Counted from the first letter of the stretch, positions 36,101 to 45,321 are shown. The stretch is 64,000 bases of DNA from Planctomycetaceae bacterium UBA2671 (GCA_002359185.1 DEML01000120.1:11561-75560), one strand, 5' to 3'. Program-made: numbers and translations. Notes: generated from the sequence alone by a model not told the origin.

Positions 36101-36416
36101 CCGAGCCGGCCTCGAACGACTCGCCCCCGTGCTCATGACGGCCCTCACATCGGGCATCGGACTTGTCCCTCTTGTTCTGGCAGCTGGCGAACCGGGCAAA
36201 GAAATTCTTTATCCCGTTGCAACTGTCATCCTGGGAGGATTGATCAGTTCAACACTCCTCGACTTTTTCGTGCACCCCGCCTTGTTCTGGATATTTGGAC
36301 TGAAAGAAGCTCAACGTGTCGTGGGAGCTTCACATTCTCAGATCGAATTAATTGAAGAATCCGAAGAGGAACTGACCCGCAATTACGCGACTCAAAACGA
36401 AAGGAATTCCGAGTAG
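33198..36416 (+). CDS. Heavy-metal RND efflux pump (CusA/CzcA family)
   Basis: 1072 residues from ATG 33198 with AGAGG upstream. Twelve membrane segments in the RND pattern: TM1 at about 12-30, TM2-6 at about 340-540 and TM7-12 at about 565-1040. The TM4 signature GLAVAIGELVDDAIVDVENIFRR (about 405-427) marks the heavy-metal (HME) subfamily rather than drug pumps. MGQVMMLGV, SHMLSGVKAQIGIKIYGDD and LEVPP-like LPPGTSLDTS are also typical. It uses proton influx to export cations from periplasm or cytoplasm. Whether Cu/Ag or Zn/Co/Cd is exported cannot be settled by eye. Confidence 0.95.
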   Translation: MLNSIIRFALQQRMLVIAIAIFFVGYGTWQALHAPIDLFPNLNRPRVVIMTEAPGLAPEEVEALITFPIETAVNGANGVQTVRSSSGVGISVIYVEFDWGTDIYNDRQIVNERLQLITERLPTGITPQLAPVSSIMGQVMMLGVWSDNEETEPMEMRTIGDWVIRQRLLTIPGVSQVFTMGGGRKQFQVLVDPDAMLRYGVTLHDVKTAVQNSNENATGGYLDEQGPNELLVRALGRVQSINDLQKVVVTMREGRPIALAQIANVVEGPQVKRGDSSAFMREGEGEYTGGPAVVLTVNKQPGADTRRVTEDVLSAIEELRPSLPKDLRVEALYMQKSFIDRAIENVIEALRDGGILVVIILFLFLMNIRTTFITLTAIPLSILMTAIVFSIFGLSINTMTLGGLAVAIGELVDDAIVDVENIFRRLRENRNRESPKHPLLVVFQASIEIRNSIVYGTIIVILVFIPLFALSGMEGRLFAPLGIAYIVSILSSLLVSLTVTPVLSYWLLAGQKQKDEEKDSIFLRVLKWFGDKIIRFSLRLPGLNLIVTLLLVAMAGLFLVNLERDFLPPFNEGTMQLNVVLPPGTSLDTSNDISVRVEDRLKEIEDITSFIRRTGRAELDEHAEGVNMSEFIIELDPESPRTREQQLEEIREAMADIPGIVTAVEQPLAHLISHMLSGVKAQIGIKIYGDDLDVLRRKAQEMQAAMQSVPGVKDLLVEPQVIIPQLRIELDRDKLLVYGLTPVEVNEFIETAMNGQVVSEVLIGQRTFDLLIRLSENYRENLQSLRRLTIEMKDGGKLPLEAVAKIYESGGPNTINRENVRRRIVLQCNVSERGVVDVVQDIQQRVLPVIESLPTGYFVEYSGQFESQQSASRVIAALFAVSLVGVFLVLYSMFRSVNLSLQVMAALPMAFIGSVAALVLTGQTLTVAAMVGFISLGGIASRNGILLLNHYLHLVKYEGESWSKEMIVRAGLERLAPVLMTALTSGIGLVPLVLAAGEPGKEILYPVATVILGGLISSTLLDFFVHPALFWIFGLKEAQRVVGASHSQIELIEESEEELTRNYATQNERNSE

Positions 36417-36431
36417 CATAAAATCTTTAAA

Positions 36432-36458
36432 TTGACATCAACTATGACCTGTTAAAAT
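36432..36458 (+). promoter_or_regulatory. Possible promoter of the His-rich lipoprotein gene
   Basis: A consensus -35 TTGACA (36432-36437) and TAAAAT (36453-36458), spaced 15 bases; a shifted AAATAA gives 17. It suggests separate expression of the last gene of the locus. AGGAG precedes ATG 36498. Confidence 0.35.
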
Positions 36459-36497
36459 AAAACTTAATTCTGAATCAAAAAACGTCAGGAGAAAATA

Positions 36498-37052
36498 ATG
36501 AAGTTTCACACAACAAACATGATGATCGCTGTCTCTGTCCTCGGTTTCGGAATTACGGGATGCGATCGTCCGCACGGAATTGATCACACTGAAGGCAGAA
36601 CAGTAATCGGTTCCGATGTAGAACATGATGACCAAGACGGACATGATCACGGCGATCATGCACACCCGAGCGAAGGTCCCCATCATGGGAGCCTGATCGA
36701 ACTGGGTAATGAAGAATATCATGCCGAGCTTGTTCACGATGATGAGGCTGGCACCGTCACCATTTATGTTCTGAATGCGGCGGCTACTGAAGCCGTGCCT
36801 ATTGAAGCAATCGAAGTGACCATCAATGCTAAGCACGATGGAACTCCCGAACAATTCAAACTGGCTGCGACTCCCGATGCGAATGACCCTGAAGGCAAAT
36901 CCTCAAAATTTGTTTCCAGTGATGCTGAACTGGCTGCTCATCTCGACGAAGAAGGAGCAGAGCCGACACTCGTCCTGATGATCAACGGAAAATCATTCCG
37001 AGGAACAGTCGCTCACGACCACGACGATCATGACCATGATCACGCTCATTGA
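36498..37052 (+). CDS. His-rich lipoprotein of the metal-efflux locus
   Basis: 184 residues with a lipobox at FGITGC (Cys22). The mature protein has two His/Asp-rich clusters, GHDHGDHAHPSEGPHHG near the N-terminus and HDHDDHDHDHAH at the very C-terminus, flanking a small beta domain (LIELGNEEYHAELVHDDEAGTVTIYVL). The central domain is seen in other planctomycete proteins next to RND pumps. It probably binds metal in the periplasm and delivers it to, or buffers it for, the pump. It lies 81 bases after the pump gene and is followed by an intrinsic terminator. Confidence 0.85.
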   Translation: MKFHTTNMMIAVSVLGFGITGCDRPHGIDHTEGRTVIGSDVEHDDQDGHDHGDHAHPSEGPHHGSLIELGNEEYHAELVHDDEAGTVTIYVLNAAATEAVPIEAIEVTINAKHDGTPEQFKLAATPDANDPEGKSSKFVSSDAELAAHLDEEGAEPTLVLMINGKSFRGTVAHDHDDHDHDHAH

Positions 37053-37081
37053 TTTCTGAGCAAACATTTCGGAATCGACCA

Positions 37082-37115
37082 AACAGAGTCCATATTATTG
37101 GGCTCTGTTTTTTTA
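37082..37115 (+). terminator. Intrinsic terminator of the metal-efflux locus
   Basis: AACAGAGTCC pairs with GGGCTCTGTT (10 pairs, one T-G) around an 8-base loop, followed by TTTTTTT. Confidence 0.9.
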
Positions 37116-37273
37116 TTGCTTTGCTGATTGGATAATTTGTCCCATAGTATCTTCATCGAAGAGATGAAATTGTGAAGTCGTTCTATTACTATGCAGACAA
37201 TCATTGCATCAACAAACCCCGATTCATTCGCTCTTTTACAGATCGAAAAGCAATCCAAAAGAAGTCTGCACAG

Positions 37274-40200
37274 ATGAAGTATTTAAAATCTTTTCTGCTG
37301 ATTACCTGTGGTTTTTTCGTTTCAGGTCACATGCATGTTCAAGCTCAAAATGAATTGAGTGAGAATCAATATGATCGCTTTGGCATTTACGCCAACACCG
37401 CTCCCCGCCCGGAGGAAGCGACGCCGGTTGAAACGTCACTTCCTCTCAGCCTGAAACCTCAGACTTCAATTGCTCTGATCGGCAATACACTTTTCGAACG
37501 CAACCAGAACTTCGGGCATTTTGAATCGATGCTGCATCAGTACTTCCCGGAGCATCAACTCAAAGTTCGTCATCTGGCCTGGTCGGCTGATGAAATTTCG
37601 CTCCAGCCACGTCCCGATAATTTTGCCGACACCGAACAGCATCTGCTTCATGAAAAGGCAGATGTCATCTTTGCTGCATTTGGATTCAATGAATCTTTTG
37701 CCGGTGAAGAAGGTCTCAACAAATTTCGCGAGCAATTAACAGAGTATCTGAAGAATCTCAAGTCGAAAGCTTACAACGGCCAATCGGCTCCAAACATCAT
37801 TCTTGTCTCACCAACTGGTAACGAAGACGTATCTACAGTCAAAGCCGCCACCCTGAATAATGACCGTCTCCAACAATACACCGCCATCATGCAGGAAGTT
37901 GCCACAGAGCAACAAGTCGGGTTTGTGAACCTCTATGCAAAATCGACAGAGGCGATGTCAGATCCTGAAACCGATCTGACGATTAATGGAGTGCATCTGA
38001 ATGAAGCAGGTGACAAATTCATATCTGGCCTGCTCTTTGAAGAAACCTTTGGAATTGATGCCCCGCAAATCAATGAGTCTCTCAGGCAGGCGGTAATTGA
38101 TAAAAACCGTCAGTATTTCCGCCGCTTCCGCCCTCTCAACACCTTCTACTACACAGGTGGCCGAAATAAAACCTACGGCTATCTCGACTTTCTCCCAGCG
38201 ATGCGAAATTTCGATTTGATGGTCGCGAATCGAGATCAGGCGATCTGGGATTTCATGCTGGGGAAATCTGAAAAGATCACTATCGACGACAGTCAACTGC
38301 CGCAACTACCTCCCGTTGATGAATCTCGTGGAGCAAACCAGTGGATGACCGCAGCCGAGGAAATGAAAGCCTTTCAAGTCGATCCCCGCTTTGAGATTAA
38401 TCTGTTCGCTGGAGAAGAAGAGTTTCCAGAAATCGCCAATCCCATCCAGATGCGCTGGGATGCACAGGGTCGATTGTGGGTCAGTTGTTCGACGACTTAT
38501 CCTCACGTTTATCCAGGGCAGGAGCCAAATGATCGACTGGTTGTTCTGGAAGATACTGACCACGATGGACGCGCCGATAAATCCAGCATCTTTGCCGATG
38601 ATTTGCATATCCCGCTTTCATTTGTGTTAGGCAAAGAAGGGGTGTATGTCTCGGAGCAGCCGCATTTATCCCTCTTGCGGGATACCGATGGAGACCTGAA
38701 AGCAGATATAAAAGAAATTTTACTCACTGGTTTTGGCACAGAAGATTCCCATCATTCTCTGCACGACTTCATCTGGTCACCGGAAGGGGATCTCGTTTTT
38801 CGTGAATCGATTTTTCATCACTCACAAGTGGAAACACCCTATGGACCAGTCCGACAGCAGAACAGCGGCTGGTTCCGGTTTCAGCCGCGGGATCATCGTT
38901 TAACCAGTTTCGGAACCTATCCCAGTACAAATCCCTGGGGTGTCACCTTTGACGACTGGGGACAACATGTCGCCAGCCATCCGATTTACGCAGCTGCTTT
39001 TCATGCGACCGATCCTGAATATCCCCAACAGCATCCAAGGCCAAAGGACCTGCAGGCTTACTCTGGAACCTGCGGACATGAATTTATCGATGTTCCTGGC
39101 TATCCGGCTGATCTTCAAGGCTGCTTTGTCAAAGCTCGTTACAAGCCAACGAATCGCATCGAATTTTTGCGGTGGCATGAACGGGACTTTGGCTACGAAG
39201 AGGAATACATCGGCGACTTGCTCTTCTCGACCAATCTGAGTTTCATCCCGGTCGACCTCCGTTATGGCCCTGATGCCGCTCTCTATATTTGTGACTGGTA
39301 CAATCCGATCAAAGGGCACATGCAATATTCTCTACGAGATGAACGCCGCGATCGAAACTCGGGACGAATCTGGAGAATCATTCCGAAAGAGATGCCGAAA
39401 GTCGATACTCCTGATATCGCCTCCTCGACGATTCCAGAACTTCTGGAATTACTCAATCGCCCGGAATCGCGACTTCGTTATTGGGTGCGTCGGGAGTTAC
39501 GCAGTCGTGATGCAGAGGAAGTTCAACGGGAGTTGACCGCATGGCTGGACAATCTCGACCAAAGCGATCCTCGTTATCGCCACCATCAACTTGAAGCACT
39601 TTGGATGAGTCGTAACGGCAGTTTCGATCGTTTCGATTTATTACGGGATTTACTCAGCTGTGACGATCATCACGCCCGGGCGGCAGCAACTCAGCAGTTG
39701 CGATATGTCAGTTCTGATATGGAGGATTCCGCAACCTTACTGAATAATGCGGCCAATGATGCCAATGCGATCGTGCGAATGGAAGCAGCTATCGCAGCCA
39801 GTTATGTCGGCACAGAAGAATCGTTTAAAGCGGTACTCGATGTTTTCAAACATCCGATGAAAGCCCATACAGAATATGGCATCCTCACTGCAATGGGGTC
39901 AGCAGCATTACGGCCCTATTGGGAAAATCATCCTGAATATGATATTGCTCGCCTGATGAGACAGGCCGCTCGCGAGAAAGTCATTAATGAACCAAAGCCA
40001 ACCAAAGCTCAGAGACAGTTTGACCAGCAGGAAAATCTGAAGTCCCTCACGATCTCTACGGTTCCCGAACGCATGCTGTTCACAATAACGGATTTTACCG
40101 TCCAACCGGGGCAACCCGTCAAATTAGTTTTCACAAATCCTGATGCAACCGATCACAATCTGGTTATCGTCAAACCTGGAGCGCTGGCTGAAGTCGGCAT

Positions 40201-41020
40201 GGCAGCCAATGAAATGGCGAAAGATCCCCGCAACGCCAAGTCCGACTTTATCCCACGTGAAAAGATGGACCTGATCCTGCAAAATACATCTATGGTCGGC
40301 CCTAACCGCTCCAAACAAATCGATGTCTTGCGATTTAACGCTCCCGAAGAACCGGGCGTCTATCCCTATGTATGTACATTTCCGGGCCACTGGATTGTGA
40401 TGAATGGCTTAATGGTCGTCGCTTCGAACGAAACCGAGGCTCAAAAGATGCTGGCTGCCAGCCAGCCTAAAACGGTTAAAGAATGGAAGTTCTCCGACTT
40501 TGAAAACGTCCACTTAAACCGTCCGGCTGAAGCAGCTACCGATATTCGCGGTATGACGGCTTTTGTCAAAGCCAAGTGTAATCAGTGTCATGTCGTGGCA
40601 GGCCATGGAGTGAATCTGGGGCCGGATTTACTGGAATCGGTTAAAAAACTGAAGGGGCATAAATTGCTGCAACAAATCATTGAGCCATCCAGTGAGATTA
40701 ATGAAAAGTTCCGAAATACTCAGTTCATCACAGACGAAGGTCGTGTAATTATTGGCGTGATCATGCAGGAAGATGACAAGGCTTATCATATCGCCACAAA
40801 TCTTCTGAATCCTAAATCACTAACGGTGCTCCCCAAAAAACAAGTCGATCAAATGATCGTTTCCAAGGTCTCGCCCATGCCAGTCGGATTGGTCAATGTG
40901 TTGACACAGGACGAGATTCTGGACTTACACGCGTTTCTGGAATCGGGCGGAAAACATCTCCCCGAGCATATGAAACATCACCATGGAGAAATGCACGATC
41001 AACACACTCCTCCGAAATAA
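37274..41020 (+). CDS. Giant exported SGNH / propeller / HEAT / cupredoxin / cytochrome c mosaic
   Basis: 1248 residues from ATG 37274, with a signal peptide (MKYLKSFLLITCGFFVSG). Domains in order: SGNH/GDSL hydrolase-like (about 60-300; IALIGNTLFERNQNFG), PVC membrane-bound-dehydrogenase propeller (about 360-700; MRWDAQGRLWVSCS, LEDTDHDGRADKSSIF), HEAT-like helical repeats (about 720-900), a cupredoxin domain (about 933-1053; DHNLVIV and VCTFPGHWIVM give His, Cys, His and Met copper ligands) and one c-type haem CNQCH (1102) in the family C-terminal domain. It would be periplasmic, passing electrons from a substrate oxidised at the propeller to copper and haem. The SGNH site lacks the standard GDS serine, so hydrolysis is doubtful. 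Confidence 0.9.
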   Translation: MKYLKSFLLITCGFFVSGHMHVQAQNELSENQYDRFGIYANTAPRPEEATPVETSLPLSLKPQTSIALIGNTLFERNQNFGHFESMLHQYFPEHQLKVRHLAWSADEISLQPRPDNFADTEQHLLHEKADVIFAAFGFNESFAGEEGLNKFREQLTEYLKNLKSKAYNGQSAPNIILVSPTGNEDVSTVKAATLNNDRLQQYTAIMQEVATEQQVGFVNLYAKSTEAMSDPETDLTINGVHLNEAGDKFISGLLFEETFGIDAPQINESLRQAVIDKNRQYFRRFRPLNTFYYTGGRNKTYGYLDFLPAMRNFDLMVANRDQAIWDFMLGKSEKITIDDSQLPQLPPVDESRGANQWMTAAEEMKAFQVDPRFEINLFAGEEEFPEIANPIQMRWDAQGRLWVSCSTTYPHVYPGQEPNDRLVVLEDTDHDGRADKSSIFADDLHIPLSFVLGKEGVYVSEQPHLSLLRDTDGDLKADIKEILLTGFGTEDSHHSLHDFIWSPEGDLVFRESIFHHSQVETPYGPVRQQNSGWFRFQPRDHRLTSFGTYPSTNPWGVTFDDWGQHVASHPIYAAAFHATDPEYPQQHPRPKDLQAYSGTCGHEFIDVPGYPADLQGCFVKARYKPTNRIEFLRWHERDFGYEEEYIGDLLFSTNLSFIPVDLRYGPDAALYICDWYNPIKGHMQYSLRDERRDRNSGRIWRIIPKEMPKVDTPDIASSTIPELLELLNRPESRLRYWVRRELRSRDAEEVQRELTAWLDNLDQSDPRYRHHQLEALWMSRNGSFDRFDLLRDLLSCDDHHARAAATQQLRYVSSDMEDSATLLNNAANDANAIVRMEAAIAASYVGTEESFKAVLDVFKHPMKAHTEYGILTAMGSAALRPYWENHPEYDIARLMRQAAREKVINEPKPTKAQRQFDQQENLKSLTISTVPERMLFTITDFTVQPGQPVKLVFTNPDATDHNLVIVKPGALAEVGMAANEMAKDPRNAKSDFIPREKMDLILQNTSMVGPNRSKQIDVLRFNAPEEPGVYPYVCTFPGHWIVMNGLMVVASNETEAQKMLAASQPKTVKEWKFSDFENVHLNRPAEAATDIRGMTAFVKAKCNQCHVVAGHGVNLGPDLLESVKKLKGHKLLQQIIEPSSEINEKFRNTQFITDEGRVIIGVIMQEDDKAYHIATNLLNPKSLTVLPKKQVDQMIVSKVSPMPVGLVNVLTQDEILDLHAFLESGGKHLPEHMKHHHGEMHDQHTPPK

Positions 41021-41066
41021 ATTATCGAATGCGACTGCCCATAAATTCATATTCCCTTCAGCGATT

Positions 41067-42323
41067 TCAATGACTGATGCAGAACAGATGATTTTCTCCA
41101 CGAATGAAAAGTTGATCGTCAACCGGGGAGGGCGTTGCGTCGATTGTTTCTCCAAGATTGTTCGTTGAGAGGATTTTCAATTCCGGAGAATTTTCAATCA
41201 CAACAGTCGTGCCATCGCGATCAGAAAGATAAATGTAATCGGGAGTTGCCACAGGTGAGGCATAAATGTTAGTCAGCCCGATCCGTTCTGTGCTGTAATA
41301 CGGTTCGCCGGTTTTCGCATCGACGCAGGTGAGGAGTCCGGTTTTTGCTTTGTAGTAGTAGAGTCGTCCTTCGGTCAGGAGTAGTGAAGCAATATCGGGC
41401 GTGTCACGATCTCTGGACCAGACAACATTTTCGGTCCCGGCGATATCTCCCGTTCCGTCAAGTTTAAAGGCTCCGACAAATGCGCCGCGAAATCCGCTTC
41501 CCACAATAACCAGGCCATCCTGATGAACGGGGGAGGCGACCGGACGCTGAGTCTGACCTCCACAGCGCCACAATTCTTTGCCAGTTTCAAAATCGTAAGA
41601 CCGTGCATAATTCTCGCCGTTCATGATAATCTGTTTCTGGCCATCATGTTCAACAATCAGCGGCGTCGCCCAGCAGGTTGGCTCATCACGTTCCACTTTC
41701 CAGATTGTTTCGCCTGTTATTTTATCCAGCGCAAATAAATACGATTGCCCTTCGTGATCCCAGGGAACAATCAATTTGTCGTCTTCCAATGTCGGCGAAC
41801 TGCCTTCCCCGAACATATTTCGGGTTTGCATTTGTCCCAGCATTTTTTTCCAGACCAACTCACCATCCAGTGTGTAACAGTACAAACCCCGCGAGCCAAA
41901 TGAAACATAGAGGTGCGTTCCATCAGTGCAGGGAGAAGCTGAGGCAAAGCCGTTGGTTTGATGTGTTTCTTCGTGAGGTTGAGCTTCGATGGCTGTTTTC
42001 TGCCAAATCAACTCACCATTGCTGCGGTTATAACACAGGGTGATAAATCGAAACATCGGCAAGCCAGCTGCACTTCGATCGATTTCCTCAGCGGAAGTTA
42101 TATAGACCCGATCCTTCCAAATAATCGGAGAGCTCGAACCACGACCGGGGACAGCCACTTTCCAATGGAGATTTTCGTTCTCTGACCAACTTGTCGGAGG
42201 CGTTGCAGTTGTTGAGACTCCATTGCCAGATTCTCCTCGCCAGTGAGGCCAGTTCTCTGCCATCGTTGTTGTCTGGAAACTCAAAATGAATGTCAGAAAC
42301 AAGAACTTCAATCCGTAAGACAT
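41067..42323 (-). CDS. Exported PQQ-like beta-propeller repeat protein
   Basis: 418 residues with a signal peptide (1-22, ending TTTMA). It starts NWPHWRGESGNGVS, the usual opening of planctomycete outer-membrane-assembly / PQQ-like (YWTD/BamB-type) proteins. Repeats of the form LDKITGETIWKVE, YDFETGKELWRC, CVDAKTGEPYYST and a WRG start define an eight-bladed propeller. There is no PQQ-dehydrogenase catalytic disulfide and no haem, so it may be a scaffold or a sensor rather than an enzyme. It is the last gene of a four-gene minus-strand run beginning with the PSD1 cytochrome, and converges with the mosaic gene across 46 bases. Confidence 0.88.
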   Translation of the reverse strand: MSYGLKFLFLTFILSFQTTTMAENWPHWRGESGNGVSTTATPPTSWSENENLHWKVAVPGRGSSSPIIWKDRVYITSAEEIDRSAAGLPMFRFITLCYNRSNGELIWQKTAIEAQPHEETHQTNGFASASPCTDGTHLYVSFGSRGLYCYTLDGELVWKKMLGQMQTRNMFGEGSSPTLEDDKLIVPWDHEGQSYLFALDKITGETIWKVERDEPTCWATPLIVEHDGQKQIIMNGENYARSYDFETGKELWRCGGQTQRPVASPVHQDGLVIVGSGFRGAFVGAFKLDGTGDIAGTENVVWSRDRDTPDIASLLLTEGRLYYYKAKTGLLTCVDAKTGEPYYSTERIGLTNIYASPVATPDYIYLSDRDGTTVVIENSPELKILSTNNLGETIDATPSPVDDQLFIRGENHLFCISH

Positions 42324-42430
42324 GCAAAACTCCGTTGAATTTATTGCGATCAGTATTAGTTTGCTTAAATCGGCTCTCTTATCCTAGGAATGATCAAGCA
42401 GTTTTTCCAGAGGCAATTCAGCCAAAGCGA

Positions 42431-43909
42431 TCAAAGTCTTTCTGGATTGACAGGAATTTTCGGAGTTTTTCCAGAGGCTCGTGCTCGCAATAATGGACGA
42501 AGTTTATTCATGACTATCTGGGATTGAGCATCTGGCTGTATCGCCAGATTATTGAACTCTCTCGAATCGGCATGATGATCGTATAGTTCGGAACCGTACT
42601 TACCTTCACCCCATTCGGTAAATCGGTATCGTTCCGTTCGAATACTGCATCCCATGACTTGCTCCGGGAGTCGATCATCGGCTGGCCTCAAAATCTGTGT
42701 AATCGCATATCCTTTCCAGTCAGAAAGCGGATCAGACAGGAGTTGACTCAGGCTTCGACCTTCCAGCCCCTCTGGAGACTGTATTCCTGCAAGTTCAGTC
42801 AATGTCGGATAGAGATCCACAAATTCCACAATTCTCTGACACGGGCCGCTGCCTGTTGAAGAAGGATCTCGAATAATCAAAGGGGCGCGGGCTCCCTGTT
42901 CAAACAGAGTTCGCTTTTGCCAAACACCGTTATGCTCACCAAGATGATATCCGTGATCACTCCAGAAAACGACAATCGTATTGTCGGTCAACTCAAGTGC
43001 ATCGAGAGCGTTCAACAATCGCCCGACCTGAGCGTCGATAAAACTGACGCAGGCATAATAAGCCTGCGTTGCTTTCAATAATGTGGCTTCATCAAGATTG
43101 TAATTGGGGACTGGGCAATTGTGTGCAAATGCAGCAGTGGGAATATCGTCACGGTCTCCTTGAGGAGCATAAGGCAGTCGGAGTGTCTCCACCGGATACA
43201 TGTCAAAATACTTTTTGGGAGCGACATAAGGCGTGTGAGGCCGAAAGAAGCCAACCCCCAGAAAGAAAGGTTCCTTCTTATTTTCCTGCATGAGCTTGAT
43301 CGCTTCAGTCGCAATCATGCCATCGGTTTGTTCGGCATCAGTTCCTTCAGCAGCCAGCCAACTCAATGCGCCGCTAATTTTTCGATGCGGTTCTGCATTA
43401 TAGACTAAAGCTTCCTCAGCTTTATCACGACCTTTTGGATTGACTGTTTGATTCCAGGAAGGTGGATCATCAAAACCATCCGTCCCTATTGAGGCAGGGA
43501 CATTGTAGTGATAGATTTTTCCTACCCGAGCCGCAAAGTATCCTGCGTTTTGGAAGGACTGGGGAAGGGTGACGACATCCGGAACTTCATCCCGAAAATG
43601 TCGATCGAGATCGTAAACCTTGATCGTGTCAGGACGTAATCCCGTCATGATCGAAGCCCGGGTCGGATTGCACAACGGAAGTTGATTATAAGCCCGCTGA
43701 AAAGAGACACCACTGGCCGCTAATCGATCAATGTTCGGGGTTTTTGCAATCAGATCCCCATAACATCCCAGCGTGCAGGCCAGATCATCAACTGCGATAA
43801 ACAGCACATTCGGTGGACGCTTTGCAGCCTCTAACTCCTTCGCAAGAAGTTGACTAAAAGTGGAACAGGACAGGGAAATCAACAACAGAAAAGCATTGAA
43901 ATAATTCAT
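42431..43909 (-). CDS. Exported sulfatase (iduronate-2-sulfatase-like)
   Basis: 492 residues with a signal peptide (1-23). The formylglycine site is Cys80 in LCNPTRASIMTG (C-x-P-T-R), so it is a type I, Cys-based sulfatase needing a formylglycine-generating enzyme, not encoded here. Metal ligands are Asp41 and Asp42 (VDDLA), with WSDHGYHLGEHNGVWQK downstream giving Asp and His. FYHYNVP and HRKISGALS resemble iduronate-sulfatase relatives. It probably removes sulfate from algal or animal polysaccharide. It is co-directional with the DUF1501 and PSD1 genes, a pairing typical of planctomycete polysaccharide loci. Confidence 0.94.
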   Translation of the reverse strand: MNYFNAFLLLISLSCSTFSQLLAKELEAAKRPPNVLFIAVDDLACTLGCYGDLIAKTPNIDRLAASGVSFQRAYNQLPLCNPTRASIMTGLRPDTIKVYDLDRHFRDEVPDVVTLPQSFQNAGYFAARVGKIYHYNVPASIGTDGFDDPPSWNQTVNPKGRDKAEEALVYNAEPHRKISGALSWLAAEGTDAEQTDGMIATEAIKLMQENKKEPFFLGVGFFRPHTPYVAPKKYFDMYPVETLRLPYAPQGDRDDIPTAAFAHNCPVPNYNLDEATLLKATQAYYACVSFIDAQVGRLLNALDALELTDNTIVVFWSDHGYHLGEHNGVWQKRTLFEQGARAPLIIRDPSSTGSGPCQRIVEFVDLYPTLTELAGIQSPEGLEGRSLSQLLSDPLSDWKGYAITQILRPADDRLPEQVMGCSIRTERYRFTEWGEGKYGSELYDHHADSREFNNLAIQPDAQSQIVMNKLRPLLRARASGKTPKIPVNPERL

Positions 43910-43968
43910 ACAGATCGTTTAACAAAATGATTTTTGAGTGGTGGTGATGTTCGCTGATTACTTCTACT

Positions 43969-45321
43969 TTAAGCAAACAGTTCCGTCACAACCTTACCAC
44001 CTTCAGGACCTGTCAAACGATGATCTCTGCCAGCATGCCAGTATTTCAGTTCATTTGGCGGTAATCCCAATGCATTCAGAATAGTTGCATGCAGGTCGCG
44101 GAAGTGTACTTTTCCTTCGACGGCTCTGGCACCCGTTTCGTCGGTCTTTCCATGCACATACCCTCCTTTGACTCCCGCTCCAGCCATCCAAAATGTGAAA
44201 CCTCTCGAGTTGTGACCGGTTTCGTCTTTTTTATCTCCGGGGGTGATACCGGGACGTCCGAACTCTCCACCCCAGACGACCAGAGTCTCGTCGAGCATAC
44301 CTCGCAATTTAAGATCATCGAGCAGAGCGGCGACAGGGGCGTCTGTCGCATTGCAGTTCGCCGTTAAATCGCGACGATGATTTTTGTGTTGATCCCAACT
44401 GCCATGATTCACTTCGATAAACCTTACACCAGCTTCAGCGAAACGTCTGGCTAACAGACACTGCCTGCCAAAATCGCTGGGCTTGCAAGTTCCAATCTGC
44501 TCTGAGTTCTGGCCGACACGATAGCGCTCCAGGGTCGCTTTCGTTTCTGAACTCAAATCGAGTAGATCAGGAGCGGACATCTGCATTCGGAAGCCGAGTT
44601 CCATCGATTCAATCACACTTTCGAGTTGCTGATCTCCCGGTCGCTGAAGAACATGTTGATGATTCATCCTTTGAACGAAATCGAGTTGCTTTTCTTTTGA
44701 AGAATAAGGCAGATGCGAACTCGTGACATTGCTGATGGTCGCCTGCGCCATACTTTCGCCATTGACGCCGATTGGAGTTCCATTGTAAATCGATGGGAGA
44801 AATGAACTGGAATAAACCGAACTTTTCGACGTGTTAAAACTGAGAAACCCCGGTAAATTCTGATTCTCAGTGCCGAGTCCGTAGGTAATCCAACTTCCCA
44901 GACTTGGGCGTTCTCTTAGACGATCGCCCGTATGCAGTTGCAGAAAAGACTGGGCATGAATCGTGGTGTCGGCATGCATGCCATTGATCACACACAAGTC
45001 ATCTGCATGACGAGCCGTCTCGGGAAGTAGTTCGGAAATATGAAGCCCACTTTCTCCATACTGTTTGAATTCAAATACAGAGCCGGGGTGCGGTTTGTCC
45101 CCGGTTTGCGGTTTGTAATCGAATGTATCCATATGAGCGGGCCCACCACTCATGCAGAGGAAAATGACACGCTTTGCCCGGGCTGGCAACTGGGGAATCC
45201 TGGCCGAAAGACTTCCATCTGAACTTTCAGCCTGAACAGGTTGCCCGCACAACGCCTGTAACGCCAGATATCCAAAACCACAGGAAACAGTCTGCAACAT
45301 GCTGCGACGAGAGTGTGTCAT
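43969..45321 (-). CDS. DUF1501 family exported protein
   Basis: 450 residues. A Tat-like signal, SRRSMLQTVSCGFGYLAL, precedes an alkaline-phosphatase-superfamily-like domain. Family marks are VIFLCMSGGPAHMDTFDYKP, VINGMHADTTIHAQSFLQLHTGD, RFIEVNHGSWDQHKNHRRDL, VVWGGEFGRPG and GRDHRLTGPEGGKVV. The Asp/His/Glu set suggests a two-metal site, and the fold is predicted to be sulfatase-like; no biochemical function is established to my knowledge. Genes of this family almost always follow a PSD1 (DUF1549/DUF1553) cytochrome gene, as here with a 53-base gap. Confidence 0.95.
   Translation of the reverse strand: MTHSRRSMLQTVSCGFGYLALQALCGQPVQAESSDGSLSARIPQLPARAKRVIFLCMSGGPAHMDTFDYKPQTGDKPHPGSVFEFKQYGESGLHISELLPETARHADDLCVINGMHADTTIHAQSFLQLHTGDRLRERPSLGSWITYGLGTENQNLPGFLSFNTSKSSVYSSSFLPSIYNGTPIGVNGESMAQATISNVTSSHLPYSSKEKQLDFVQRMNHQHVLQRPGDQQLESVIESMELGFRMQMSAPDLLDLSSETKATLERYRVGQNSEQIGTCKPSDFGRQCLLARRFAEAGVRFIEVNHGSWDQHKNHRRDLTANCNATDAPVAALLDDLKLRGMLDETLVVWGGEFGRPGITPGDKKDETGHNSRGFTFWMAGAGVKGGYVHGKTDETGARAVEGKVHFRDLHATILNALGLPPNELKYWHAGRDHRLTGPEGGKVVTELFA

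Noticed and set aside
41067..42323. PQQ-dependent alcohol dehydrogenase
   Set aside because: Only the propeller repeats are present; the vicinal disulfide, catalytic Asp context and haem domain are missing and the protein is too short.
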